A stretch of 12,817 bases of DNA from Cytophagaceae bacterium (GCA_021151805.1 JAGKWN010000112.1:1-12817); one strand, 5' to 3'; positions 1-6,838 are shown, counted from the stretch's first letter. The notes: generated by a model not told the origin, from the sequence alone. Program-made: numbers and translations.

Positions 1-91
1 TCATAATTCATAATTCATAATTCATAATTCATAATTCATAATTCATAATTCATAATTCATAATTCATAATTCATAATTCATAATTCATATT
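1..91. repeat. Heptamer tandem repeat (TCATAAT)n
   Basis: Twelve exact head-to-tail copies of TCATAAT occupy 1-84, followed by a degenerate copy (TCATATT) at 85-91. The array probably continues beyond the left edge. The plus strand of the array has no G, so a transcript through it would be nearly unstructured and has no Shine-Dalgarno sequence. Because 7 is not a multiple of 3 and the unit contains TAA, every plus frame meets a stop each 21 bases; the minus strand meets TGA equally often. The array is therefore non-coding. It ends one base before the uup start codon, so copy-number change would alter the leader or promoter spacing of that gene. Confidence 0.97.
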
Positions 92-92
92 A

Positions 93-1961
93 ATGAACAT
101 CCTTTCCATTGACAATCTTTCAAAATCATTCAGTGATAAAAAACTTATAAATGGTATAACACTTGGCTTAAGCAAAGGTGAAAAAGTTGCTATCGTTGGC
201 CGTAACGGCGCAGGCAAATCTACTTTACTTAAAATTGTGATGGGCCTTGAGCAGCCGGATTCCGGGGTAATCGCGATACACAAAAGCTCGACCGTGGGTT
301 ACCTGGAACAGGATCCGATTTTGCCTGCCGGAAAAAAAATCATTGAAGTTGCGTTAGAGAGCCGCAAGGATATTTGCGAAGCGATCATGCTGTATGAAGA
401 GTCCATGGTAACGCTGAACAGCGACGACATGGAAAAAGCCATCACCATGATGGATGCTTTACAGGCATGGGAGTTTGAAGATAGAGCCAAACGTATTCTT
501 TCGAAATTGGGATTACAGGATGCTTCCCTTGAAGTGCAGAATCTTTCAGGCGGACAACAGCGTCGTGTAGCCCTTGCCCGCGTCTTGCTGCAGGAACCGG
601 ATGTATTGCTGATGGATGAACCAACCAACCACCTGGACCTCGACATGATTGAGTGGCTGGAAGAATTATTGAAAGCTTCTCAGCAGACATTGTTATTCAT
701 TACGCACGACCGCTATTTCCTGGATGAAGTGGCCAATGGTATTCTTGAGCTGGAAGCCGGTAAAATTCAGATGTACCGCACCAAATACCCGGAATACCTG
801 GAACGTAAAGCGGAGGAAGAAGCAATCCGTACTGCTTCGCTGGAGAAAGTAACAAACACCTTGCGCAAGGAAGCTGAATGGATGCGCCGCCAGCCAAAAG
901 CACGCGGTACGAAAGCCAAATACCGGATCGAAGCGTTTCATTCCATGGAAGGCAACCGTGATCAATTAAAAGAAGCCGGACAAGGTGATGTGCAGCTGGA
1001 CTTTAGCAGCCGCCGTATGGGAAATAAAATCCTTGAGCTGCACCATGTAAACAAAGCATTCGGCGAGAAAAAAATTCTTACCGACTTCAATTACATTTTC
1101 AGAAAAAATGAAAAGCTGGGTATCATCGGGAAGAACGGCAGCGGTAAAACCACTTTGCTGCAGCTGATCAACCGTGCCATACAGCCAGATTCAGGTGAGA
1201 TCATTACAGGTGAAACCATTCACTTAGGTTACTATACACAGAAGGGTTTAACCTTTAAACCAAAACAAAAAGTAATTGAACTGGTAACAGAAATTGCGGA
1301 ACAGTTCCAGACCGGAAACGGCGAAGAGCTGAGCGCTTCTGCCCTGTTGAAACGCTTCTTGTTTGAGCCTTCGCGTCAATATGAATTTATTGAAAAGCTG
1401 AGTGGCGGCGAGAAAAAACGTCTGCACTTACTTACCGTGTTGGTTCGCCAGCCAAACTTCCTGATCCTGGATGAACCTACCAATGACATGGATCTTTCTA
1501 CCTTAAGTGTACTGGAAGATTATCTGGAGAACTACAAAGGCTGTCTGATCATTGTATCGCACGACCGTTATTTCATGGATAAGCTGGTAGATCATTTACT
1601 GGTGTTTGAAGGCGAAGGCGTAATGCGTGAGTACCCGGGTAACTATACCGACTACCGTTACGAAGTAGAAGAAGCGATTGAAACATCACGTAAGCCGGAA
1701 GTGAAAGAAGCAGCAAAAGCAGCGGCTGCACAGAAAGAAGCTAAACCAACAACCAAGCGTTCGTTCAAAGAGCAGAAAGAATTTGAAGACCTGGAAAAAG
1801 AAATCGAAGCAGGTGAAAACAAGAAAAACGAACTGATCGACAAACTTTCCAATCCGGATTCGGGTGCGAACATTGCACAATGGTCGAAGGAGCTGGAGCA
1901 GCTTGAAACGCAGCTGGAAAACAAAACCCTGCGCTGGCTGGAATTGTCGGAAAAGAATTAA
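93..1961 (+). CDS. uup: ABC-F family ATPase, Uup type
   Basis: Soluble protein with two ABC ATPase domains and no membrane segments, 622 aa. ABC-F proteins act on ribosomes, and Uup members are also linked to branched-DNA intermediates. Domain 1: Walker A GRNGAGKST (36-44), signature LSGGQQRR (151-158), Walker B with DEPTNHLD (171-182), switch His205. The basic interdomain linker (about 235-300, with EWMRRQPKARGTKAKYR) is the ABC-F tRNA-contact region and resembles Uup. Domain 2: Walker A GKNGSGKTT (346-354), LSGGEKKR (436-443), DEPTNDMD (460-467), His490. Residues 530-560 are an Ala/Lys-rich tether and 558-622 a charged coiled coil, as in the Uup C-terminal domain. Both ATP sites look intact. 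The start follows an in-frame TAA at 81-83, so no longer start is possible. Another ABC-F subfamily is possible, but the C-terminal coiled coil favours Uup. Confidence 0.93.
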   Translation: MNILSIDNLSKSFSDKKLINGITLGLSKGEKVAIVGRNGAGKSTLLKIVMGLEQPDSGVIAIHKSSTVGYLEQDPILPAGKKIIEVALESRKDICEAIMLYEESMVTLNSDDMEKAITMMDALQAWEFEDRAKRILSKLGLQDASLEVQNLSGGQQRRVALARVLLQEPDVLLMDEPTNHLDLDMIEWLEELLKASQQTLLFITHDRYFLDEVANGILELEAGKIQMYRTKYPEYLERKAEEEAIRTASLEKVTNTLRKEAEWMRRQPKARGTKAKYRIEAFHSMEGNRDQLKEAGQGDVQLDFSSRRMGNKILELHHVNKAFGEKKILTDFNYIFRKNEKLGIIGKNGSGKTTLLQLINRAIQPDSGEIITGETIHLGYYTQKGLTFKPKQKVIELVTEIAEQFQTGNGEELSASALLKRFLFEPSRQYEFIEKLSGGEKKRLHLLTVLVRQPNFLILDEPTNDMDLSTLSVLEDYLENYKGCLIIVSHDRYFMDKLVDHLLVFEGEGVMREYPGNYTDYRYEVEEAIETSRKPEVKEAAKAAAAQKEAKPTTKRSFKEQKEFEDLEKEIEAGENKKNELIDKLSNPDSGANIAQWSKELEQLETQLENKTLRWLELSEKN

Positions 1962-1977
1962 GTTCTTGATATTGTTT

Positions 1978-2361
1978 ATGAAATATTTATTCTGGTTGTT
2001 CATCTCTTTACCGCTCCTGAATGCGTGTTCAGAATCGTTTGAGACATTGGATACAAAAACATTTAATGCAAAAATTGCTGAGCAACCAGACATCAATTCT
2101 CCTGAAGAATTAATCAAGCTCTATTATAATTACCCGGCAGCAGAACAAAAACTTTCTATCCAGGTCAAAAATCTACCTCATAATCGTTTTGAAATAACAC
2201 TGATTCATGAAGGAATTGAGGACGATTCTCAGTATGGTGAAAAAGTAATCATGCTGGCCGAACGCACAGGGAAAATCTGGAATGCTATTGAAATAAAGCA
2301 TAATTGGAAATGCTGGGATTCAAGAGGCCATACAAGCTGGGGCACAACACTTTGTGATTAA
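1978..2361 (+). CDS. Small lipoprotein, unknown function
   Basis: 127-aa predicted lipoprotein that I do not recognise by name. The N-terminus is a lipoprotein signal peptide (MKYLFWLFISLPLLNAC) with lipid-acceptor Cys17, followed by acidic/polar Ser-Glu-Ser, so it is exported and anchored in a membrane. The mature part is short and probably mostly beta. It ends in a Trp/Cys-rich tail with Trp101, Trp110, Cys112, Trp113, an RGH at 117-119, Trp121 and Cys126; the two Cys could form a disulfide. The reading frame opens further upstream inside uup, but the ATG at 1978 is the one that starts the signal peptide. It lies 16 bp after the uup stop with no terminator between, so co-transcription with uup is likely. 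The existence of the gene is fairly sure; its role is unknown. Confidence 0.8.
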   Translation: MKYLFWLFISLPLLNACSESFETLDTKTFNAKIAEQPDINSPEELIKLYYNYPAAEQKLSIQVKNLPHNRFEITLIHEGIEDDSQYGEKVIMLAERTGKIWNAIEIKHNWKCWDSRGHTSWGTTLCD

Positions 2362-2444
2362 AAATAATATAATAACCTGTAAGTCAATATTATAAAACAC
2401 ATTCCTTATTTAGACTAATTCTAGGTATTAAGCTGATTTGTTCG

Positions 2445-2452
2445 TATTTTTG
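2445..2452 (+). promoter_or_regulatory. Bacteroidota -7 box ahead of the 119-aa gene
   Basis: TATTTTTG is an exact match to the Bacteroidota -7 consensus TAnnTTTG, 22 bases before the ATG at 2475. No TTG -33 element is seen at the usual distance, so this is a half-supported promoter. The expected transcription start is near 2459, giving a leader of roughly 15 bases. Confidence 0.4.
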
Positions 2453-2474
2453 ATATAGAAATCGACGAATTGCA

Positions 2475-2834
2475 ATGACAGAGCATTTTGATACCCAAAT
2501 GACGGAATTATACAGAACGAGCAAAGGTGTAACCTACCAGTGTGATGTTACAAATCGTATTTACCTGCAGTTTGGCGAGATCAGTGCTTCTTTCAAGATC
2601 AAGGATTTCTTTATTTTCCGACGTACTGTAAAAACAGTAAACATCCACGAGATGATTTTTAATTTATCCGATGAGTACGATTTTGAATGGATCGAATCTC
2701 CGAAAGGCAACATTGCACAAAAACTTACGCTGTGCGAAATTATTCAGCTGCGCGACTTATTAGACGGTACAAAATTCACATTAGAATTAAATTCTGTACT
2801 GCACGAAACGCTGGTTACGCTCTTAGTACGCTAA
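2475..2834 (+). CDS. Hypothetical cytosolic protein, 119 aa
   Basis: I do not recognise this protein with confidence. It has no signal peptide or membrane segment. The middle alternates hydrophobic and polar residues (YLQFGEISASFKIKDFFIFRR, about 32-52), suggesting beta strands, and a helical C-terminus follows (about 85-119). Its general shape, a Cys followed by a Y-L-x-F-G strand and an F-x-x-F stretch, is reminiscent of small Bacteroidota domains of unknown function such as DUF6686; this is a weak memory-based comparison, since only one Cys (Cys24) lies where I would expect a pair. A second possible start is the ATG at 2499. The preferred start has a good -7 box 22 bases upstream. It is flanked by about 115-bp spacers on each side and so is probably transcribed alone or with the ferritin. 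Confidence 0.75.
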   Translation: MTEHFDTQMTELYRTSKGVTYQCDVTNRIYLQFGEISASFKIKDFFIFRRTVKTVNIHEMIFNLSDEYDFEWIESPKGNIAQKLTLCEIIQLRDLLDGTKFTLELNSVLHETLVTLLVR

Positions 2835-2905
2835 TCCTCCTATTTAGATTTATTACAAATTCCTGCGGGTACGACCAATATTGAACTAAAACTAGATATT
2901 GTTAG

Positions 2906-2913
2906 TATACTTG
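2906..2913 (+). promoter_or_regulatory. Candidate -7 box of the ferritin gene
   Basis: TATACTTG matches TAnnTTTG at every fixed position except one (C for T). A TTG at 2881-2883 lies 22 bases upstream, slightly longer than the usual spacing of about 19-21. It sits 37 bases before the ferritin ATG. The 11-mer TATACTTGTAT starting here recurs exactly at 6839-6849 before the phosphodiester glycosidase gene. No clear Fur-box palindrome was recognised around it. Confidence 0.4.
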
Positions 2914-2950
2914 TATATCAATTTTATGGAATTTTTAAATCGCAATTAAG

Positions 2951-3487
2951 ATGAAAGACCTGGTAAGACTTCGCACATCCCTGAAAGAGGAAATAGAAAT
3001 CATATTGAATGCCCAGTGCAAAATGGAGGCGGAAGCTTCTAACAAATATCTGGCAATGGCTTCCTGGCTTGAAAGAAATGGTTATTTACAGTCAGCAGAA
3101 TATTTATATGATCAGGCAGAGGAAGAACGCGGCCATTTCCTTAAAATATTCAAATACATCAACGACGTTGGCGGAACTGCTATTACTCCCCATGTAGGCG
3201 AGGTTGCGCAGGAGTACAATACCATTAAAGATGTTTTTGAAGCGGCTCTGCAAGGTGAAATTGCTGTTTCGAATTCAATCAATAAGATTGTTGCAAAATG
3301 CCGTGAAGCGAATGACTATGCAACAGAAGAATTCATCATGTGGTTTGTAAAAGAACAACGTGAAGAAGAAGCAAATGCAAGAAGAGCATTGGAATTGTTT
3401 GAATTAATCGATATGAATAGCGATTCAGGAAAATTCCTGATCGATAAAGAAATCGGCAAAATAAGCGGTAAAAAAATAATTGAATAA
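2951..3487 (+). CDS. ftnA: Bacterial ferritin (FtnA-like)
   Basis: Non-haem ferritin, 178 aa, expected to assemble into a 24-subunit cytosolic shell that oxidises Fe(II) and stores it as a ferric mineral. Aligned by eye to E. coli FtnA, the whole ferroxidase centre is present: Glu26, Glu59 and His62 (in EEERGH), Glu103, and Gln136 and Glu139 in WFVKEQREEE (131-140). The family's C-terminal FLIDKE helix is at 162-167. The N-terminus is about nine residues longer than in E. coli FtnA (165 aa). It lacks the haem-ligand pattern of a typical bacterioferritin. The gene is preceded by a candidate -7 box at 2906 and followed directly by a hairpin terminator. It converges on a [2Fe-2S] ferredoxin gene, which could be a redox partner, though this is inferred only from position. 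Confidence 0.93.
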   Translation: MKDLVRLRTSLKEEIEIILNAQCKMEAEASNKYLAMASWLERNGYLQSAEYLYDQAEEERGHFLKIFKYINDVGGTAITPHVGEVAQEYNTIKDVFEAALQGEIAVSNSINKIVAKCREANDYATEEFIMWFVKEQREEEANARRALELFELIDMNSDSGKFLIDKEIGKISGKKIIE

Positions 3488-3507
3488 TTTATTTATCCCA
3501 AAAAAAT

Positions 3508-3541
3508 AAAAACCTTCGTTGAAGTTTCAGCGAAGGTTTTT
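3508..3541. terminator. Bidirectional terminator between ferritin and ferredoxin genes
   Basis: An 11-bp perfect stem (AAAAACCTTCG at 3508-3518 with CGAAGGTTTTT at 3531-3541) can be extended inward through a T-G pair and TGAA/TTCA. A T run (to 3543) follows on the plus strand, and an A run (3500-3506) gives a T run on the minus strand. It therefore serves both convergent genes. The stop codon of the minus-strand gene (3542-3544) lies immediately beside the right arm. Confidence 0.9.
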
Positions 3542-3796
3542 TTATGCCAAAAGATCTTTAACAATTTTTTCTGCGTCAGCGATCGAAACATCCGAGTACC
3601 ATTTATTATCAGGCTGTACGCAAAATACAGGCGCGTGTTTGCAGCGATCCGAACATTCCATTTTAAAAACTTCGATGCGGTCTTTCGCATGATGTTGTTT
3701 GATCGATGCTTTTATAAATTTCCGCACATCTTTATACTGGCCGCATTTACTGCCGGCGCACATGAACACAGATTTTTCAGGAAAATGTATAGACAT
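3542..3796 (-). CDS. Thioredoxin-like [2Fe-2S] ferredoxin
   Basis: 84-aa cytosolic electron carrier of the thioredoxin-like ferredoxin family, related to the NuoE/HydB-type domain. Cys13 and Cys18 (FMCAGSKC, a Cx4C pair near the first strand) and Cys48 and Cys52 (ECSDRC, Cx3C) are the expected four cluster ligands; Cys59 is extra. The segment HAPVFCVQPDNKWYSDV (54-70) matches the family's conserved middle with the cis-Pro region, and the C-terminal helix ends in IVKDLLA. The length is normal for a stand-alone family member. The partner is unknown. The next gene on the same strand lies upstream across a 95-bp spacer, so shared transcription is possible but unproven. It converges on the ferritin gene across a shared terminator. 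Confidence 0.88.
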   Translation of the reverse strand: MSIHFPEKSVFMCAGSKCGQYKDVRKFIKASIKQHHAKDRIEVFKMECSDRCKHAPVFCVQPDNKWYSDVSIADAEKIVKDLLA

Positions 3797-3891
3797 TGCT
3801 AAATGATTAAGTCCGGTGATTGAAGTATTTAATATACTTAAATCAGGGGACTTAACACAAAACTTTGATGTGTATAACCAATAATATCCGA

Positions 3892-4692
3892 TTATTTTAC
3901 AACAAAGCTTTTTACAAATGCATTAGGGAAAATGTAGGAATGCCTGTAAGCGCCTTGGGTGAATGTTCCTTTGATTTTATATATACCCACTTCTGTTGGA
4001 GTCAGGGAAATTAAAAATACCGCTCCTCTTTTAGTAATAACCGGCTTCAACTCCACCAGTATATCATTTTTAAAAACACTCAGCTGGCAATCATCTTTCA
4101 CATACGTTATTTGATTGTCATACATATCCGGAACAACTGTCAATTCATACACCTGTCCCGGAGCAAGTGTATCCCGCTCTGTGATTACATGCGGAACCAG
4201 ATGCATTCCCCAATTACACGATGAAACCTGGCTAAGGATTTCATCCAACGCATTTTTCTCAAATGTTAAATAAACATTGATGAACTTCTGAAATAGAAGC
4301 GAATCACTATTCTGTTTTAACTCCTCCTGGTAATAATGTAATAAGGTCAATGCATTACTATCTTTTTCACCAGTCTGCTGTAATATCGATTTTATATTTT
4401 CTATTAAAACCGATACTGACTTTAACGAATCTATGTATTTGTTTCTCACTTGTACAAGATGTTGCGCCTGCTTTCGGATTGCAACTTCTATTGGCCGGTC
4501 TCCATTATCCGCAATTTCTTTCTCAACACGTTTTAACATACGGTCATTCTCTCGTATGGCCTGTGCAGTCATTTCACGCTGGAAAGCCAGCTCCATGTTA
4601 TATTCTTTTTTATCTGTGCAGGAAAAAAATATTGTACCAACAGCGAATAGCATTGCTGCAAGCGTCTTTTTTCTAATGAAGATCTTTTGCAT
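3892..4692 (-). CDS. Lipoprotein with coiled coil and beta-rich C-terminal domain
   Basis: 266-aa predicted lipoprotein. The signal peptide is basic (MQKIFIRKK) with hydrophobic core LAAMLFAVGTIFF and acceptor Cys25. The residues after Cys25 are strongly charged (TDKKE), which in some Bacteroidota serves as a surface-export signal. Residues about 35-130 are a long charged helical stretch, probably a coiled coil. Residues about 135-266 look like an Ig-type beta domain: a TLAPGQVYELTVVP strand pair (176-189) and a GIYKIKGTF strand near the end. This order, helices followed by a domain opening with an LxPGxxY motif, recalls the periplasmic part of gliding/T9SS protein GldM. However, the GldM membrane anchor is absent and the likeness was judged only by eye. 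It is divergently placed from the SDR gene. Confidence 0.8.
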   Translation of the reverse strand: MQKIFIRKKTLAAMLFAVGTIFFSCTDKKEYNMELAFQREMTAQAIRENDRMLKRVEKEIADNGDRPIEVAIRKQAQHLVQVRNKYIDSLKSVSVLIENIKSILQQTGEKDSNALTLLHYYQEELKQNSDSLLFQKFINVYLTFEKNALDEILSQVSSCNWGMHLVPHVITERDTLAPGQVYELTVVPDMYDNQITYVKDDCQLSVFKNDILVELKPVITKRGAVFLISLTPTEVGIYKIKGTFTQGAYRHSYIFPNAFVKSFVVK

Positions 4693-4951
4693 ATAACGGA
4701 TAGTTTATACTACCATAATGAAATTTATGTTAAAAGATACAGATTCCGCAATTAACCAGTTACTGTTTTAACCAAAAGAGCAATTAGACCGAAGCAATTC
4801 CTCCCTTTACGCTATTTTACTAACAGCTATTTCAGCCCGATGTTCTTCACAGCAAAGCTGTTGTTAAAATGTATCTTTTATTCTGACATTCGTATAAATT
4901 CTTCTCCCGCCCGGCAAATACCTTTGTTTCATTCACAAATCAATTACTCAA
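4693..4951. other. Divergent intergenic spacer (259 bp)
   Basis: No gene is seen here. It separates the minus-strand lipoprotein from the plus-strand SDR and must hold both promoters. It contains a small perfect hairpin, ACAGC-AAA-GCTGT, at 4849-4861. An AACAGC at 4822-4827 could compete for the same right arm. Near the SDR end lies an exact -7 box (separate entry). On the lipoprotein side the best candidate is a weak -7-like TATCTTTT on the minus strand (4732-4739). Confidence 0.6.
4919..4926 (+). promoter_or_regulatory. Bacteroidota -7 box of the SDR gene
   Basis: TACCTTTG matches TAnnTTTG exactly and stands 25 bases before the SDR start codon. No TTG -33 element is seen at the standard distance. 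This could mean the promoter depends on an activator, such as the AraC-type protein encoded just downstream; that is an inference. Confidence 0.45.
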
Positions 4952-5770
4952 ATGACAAAGACTATTTTCATAACCGGCGCTTCTAAAGGATTTGGTAAAA
5001 TCTGGACAGAAGCTTTTTTAAAACGTGGTGATCAAGTTGTTGCTACGGCGAGAAATACAGACAGTTTGAACGACCTGGCAAAACAATACAACAAGCAGTT
5101 GCTAATCTTGCCATTAAACGTTAACGACAGAGACGCGAGCTTTGCTGCAGTCGCAAAAGCAAAAGACCATTTCGGAAGTATAGATGTTGTAATCAATAAT
5201 GCCGGCTACGGACTGTTCGGTGCGGTTGAAGAAGCGAGTGAGCAGGAAGCCCGAGACCAGATTGAAACAAATGTATTTGGTTTGCTATGGATCACACAAG
5301 CAGCTCTTCCCATCATGCGTGCCCAAGGTAAGGGACACATCATTCAGATCTCAAGTGTATTAGGTATTACCACACTCCCAGCTTTAGGCTTGTACAATAC
5401 TACCAAATGGGCCATTGAAGGTTTGAGCGAATCGTTGGCTGCGGAGGTAAAAGGTTTTGGTATAAATGTTACAATTGTTGAACCGAATGGATATGCAACC
5501 GATTTCGGTTCAGGTTCATCCAGACATACAACAGCCATACCTGCCTATGACCCGGTAAAAGCTGCTTTATATGCAGGCTTCACAGAAGACAGCACGGGTC
5601 TACCGGAAGCAACAGCAGATGCCATGCTCCAGCTGACGGCTTCAGAAAATCCTCCGCTCCGCTTATTCTTAGGTAAGGTTGGTTTGCCATGGGCCAAACA
5701 GGTCTATACGGAACGCCTTGCTGAATGGGAAACCTGGAAAGAAGTTGCAGAAAAAGCGCATGGAAAGTAA
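4952..5770 (+). CDS. Short-chain dehydrogenase/reductase (SDR)
   Basis: 272-aa classical SDR, an NAD(P)(H)-dependent oxidoreductase of unknown substrate, cytosolic. Seen: the Rossmann glycine motif TGASKGFG (8-15); basic residues Lys12 and Arg34 that favour NADP(H); NNAG (82-85); Asn107; Ser134/135; and the catalytic YxxxK as Tyr148 and Lys152. The usual Pro-Gly motif after strand 6 reads EPNG (177-180), so Asn replaces the typical Gly after Pro. The C-terminal third (about 195-272) is the variable substrate region and is longer than in minimal 250-aa members. The ATG follows an exact -7 box. An AraC-family gene starts 102 bp downstream on the same strand, an arrangement often seen for regulator/SDR pairs in Bacteroidota. 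Confidence 0.93.
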   Translation: MTKTIFITGASKGFGKIWTEAFLKRGDQVVATARNTDSLNDLAKQYNKQLLILPLNVNDRDASFAAVAKAKDHFGSIDVVINNAGYGLFGAVEEASEQEARDQIETNVFGLLWITQAALPIMRAQGKGHIIQISSVLGITTLPALGLYNTTKWAIEGLSESLAAEVKGFGINVTIVEPNGYATDFGSGSSRHTTAIPAYDPVKAALYAGFTEDSTGLPEATADAMLQLTASENPPLRLFLGKVGLPWAKQVYTERLAEWETWKEVAEKAHGK

Positions 5771-5798
5771 TTAATTGATCCGATTTTGTGTTAAGGCT

Positions 5799-5834
5799 TG
5801 AACCGGCATTTTTTATATGAAAGATGCCGGTTCA
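5799..5834. repeat. 11-bp perfect inverted repeat between SDR and AraC genes
   Basis: TGAACCGGCAT (5799-5809) and ATGCCGGTTCA (5824-5834) are exact reverse complements around a 14-base T-rich loop, 29 bases after the SDR stop codon. It could be an intrinsic terminator for the SDR, but no T run follows the right arm on either strand. It ends 38 bases before the AraC start, so it could instead be a transcript-stabilising hairpin or a regulator-binding site. The structure is certain; its role is open. Confidence 0.7.
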
Positions 5835-5872
5835 TAAATATTATTCAAGAACAAAATAGTTAACTGTGTACC

Positions 5873-6769
5873 ATGAAACATTTTAAAAGTATACAAGAGA
5901 TGCACCGCTTTTATGGATTTCCGGCACTCGAAAATCCACTACTAAGCATTTTTAAATGCACAAAGAATGCATCCTGTACAATCGGCAGCGGAGAATTTAC
6001 CAGTGATTTTTACATGATCGGTTTTAAGAAAATAAAATCAGGTGAAATGATCTACGGCAGAACGCGCTACGACCACGACTCAGGCACCCTGTCTTTTGTC
6101 AAACCACGCCAGGTAATTGCCTTCAACAACATTGAACTGGAAGACGACGGCTTCATGATTTACATTCATGAAGATTATCTGAACGGACACCCTTTACATA
6201 CTGAAATAAAAAAGTATGGTTATTTTGAATATGAAGCGAATGAAGCTTTGCATCTTTCACCAAAAGAAGAAGCTATTATCTGGGATCTCTACCATAAAAT
6301 TGAAACAGAATACAACAACAATCCGGATGATTACAGCAAAGATATTATTCTGACACACCTGGATTCTATCCTGAAATATTCACAGCGCTTTTACAAACGC
6401 CAGTTCATAAACCGAGCTTCGCTGTCGGGCAAGCTCATGTCCAGATTCAATGATCAGTTGTCATTACATGTTACCAGCGGAGCACTGCAAAGTAAAGGCC
6501 TGCCGACTGTAAAGCAACTGGCTTCACAGCTGAATATTTCTTCACGCTATTTAAGTGATCTGTTAAAACAGGAGACCGGGAAAACGGCCATTGAATTAAT
6601 ACACATCTACCTGATTACTGAAGCTAAGAATTTATTAGTCAGTGATGTGAATTCTGTCAGTGAAATTGCCTACACACTTGGTTTTGAAAATCTTCCCTAC
6701 TTTTCACGGCTGTTTAAAAAAGAAGTTGGCATCAGTCCGGTGCAATACAAAAAGCAATACGTGAATTAA
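5873..6769 (+). CDS. AraC-family transcriptional regulator
   Basis: 298-aa DNA-binding regulator. The C-terminal domain has two helix-turn-helix units: the first at about 213-234 (VKQLASQLNISSRYLSDLLK) and the second at about 262-285. The AraC signature runs from AYTLGFEN to the GISPVQYKKQ end (266-294). The N-terminal part (about 1-180) carries a beta-rich stretch (YGRTRYDHDSGTLSFVKP, 61-78) typical of the cupin-like effector domain; the ligand cannot be read from the sequence. No -7 box is visible in the 102 bp upstream, so the gene may be read through from the SDR promoter despite the hairpin between them. Its likely target is the adjacent SDR gene, by analogy with similar pairs. Confidence 0.93.
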   Translation: MKHFKSIQEMHRFYGFPALENPLLSIFKCTKNASCTIGSGEFTSDFYMIGFKKIKSGEMIYGRTRYDHDSGTLSFVKPRQVIAFNNIELEDDGFMIYIHEDYLNGHPLHTEIKKYGYFEYEANEALHLSPKEEAIIWDLYHKIETEYNNNPDDYSKDIILTHLDSILKYSQRFYKRQFINRASLSGKLMSRFNDQLSLHVTSGALQSKGLPTVKQLASQLNISSRYLSDLLKQETGKTAIELIHIYLITEAKNLLVSDVNSVSEIAYTLGFENLPYFSRLFKKEVGISPVQYKKQYVN

Positions 6770-6838
6770 TGGTTTGTTGGTTTTTGAATACGTTTTAGTA
6801 ATATCTTGCATCATAATTTACCCATAAATAATTTTACA

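Noticed and set aside
1..91. CRISPR array
   Set aside because: The units are 7 bp, contiguous and without spacers; this is a simple tandem repeat.
299..646. Minus-strand open frame of 115 aa inside uup
   Set aside because: Shadow of the uup frame; Ser/Arg/Cys-rich low-quality protein with no recognisable motif, wholly inside a certain gene.
1864..1977. Longer N-terminus for the small lipoprotein
   Set aside because: It would overlap uup in another frame and put 38 residues before an otherwise standard lipoprotein signal peptide at 1978.
1686..2117. Minus-strand open frame of 143 aa across the uup end
   Set aside because: Its Phe/Cys-rich sequence is the reverse reading of the Lys/Glu-rich coiled coil of Uup and the lipoprotein start.
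2364..2393. AT-only hairpin (ATAATAT / ATATTAT) after the small lipoprotein
   Set aside because: A seven-pair all-A/T stem with a 16-base loop and no T run is expected by chance in this base composition; not called as a terminator.
3825..3841. AAGTAT-TTAAT-ATACTT inverted repeat upstream of the ferredoxin gene
   Set aside because: Short and A/T-rich; it could be an operator but nothing else supports it.
4350..4696. Plus-strand open frames opposite the 266-aa lipoprotein
   Set aside because: They are reverse readings of the signal peptide and coiled coil; no promoter or family features of their own.
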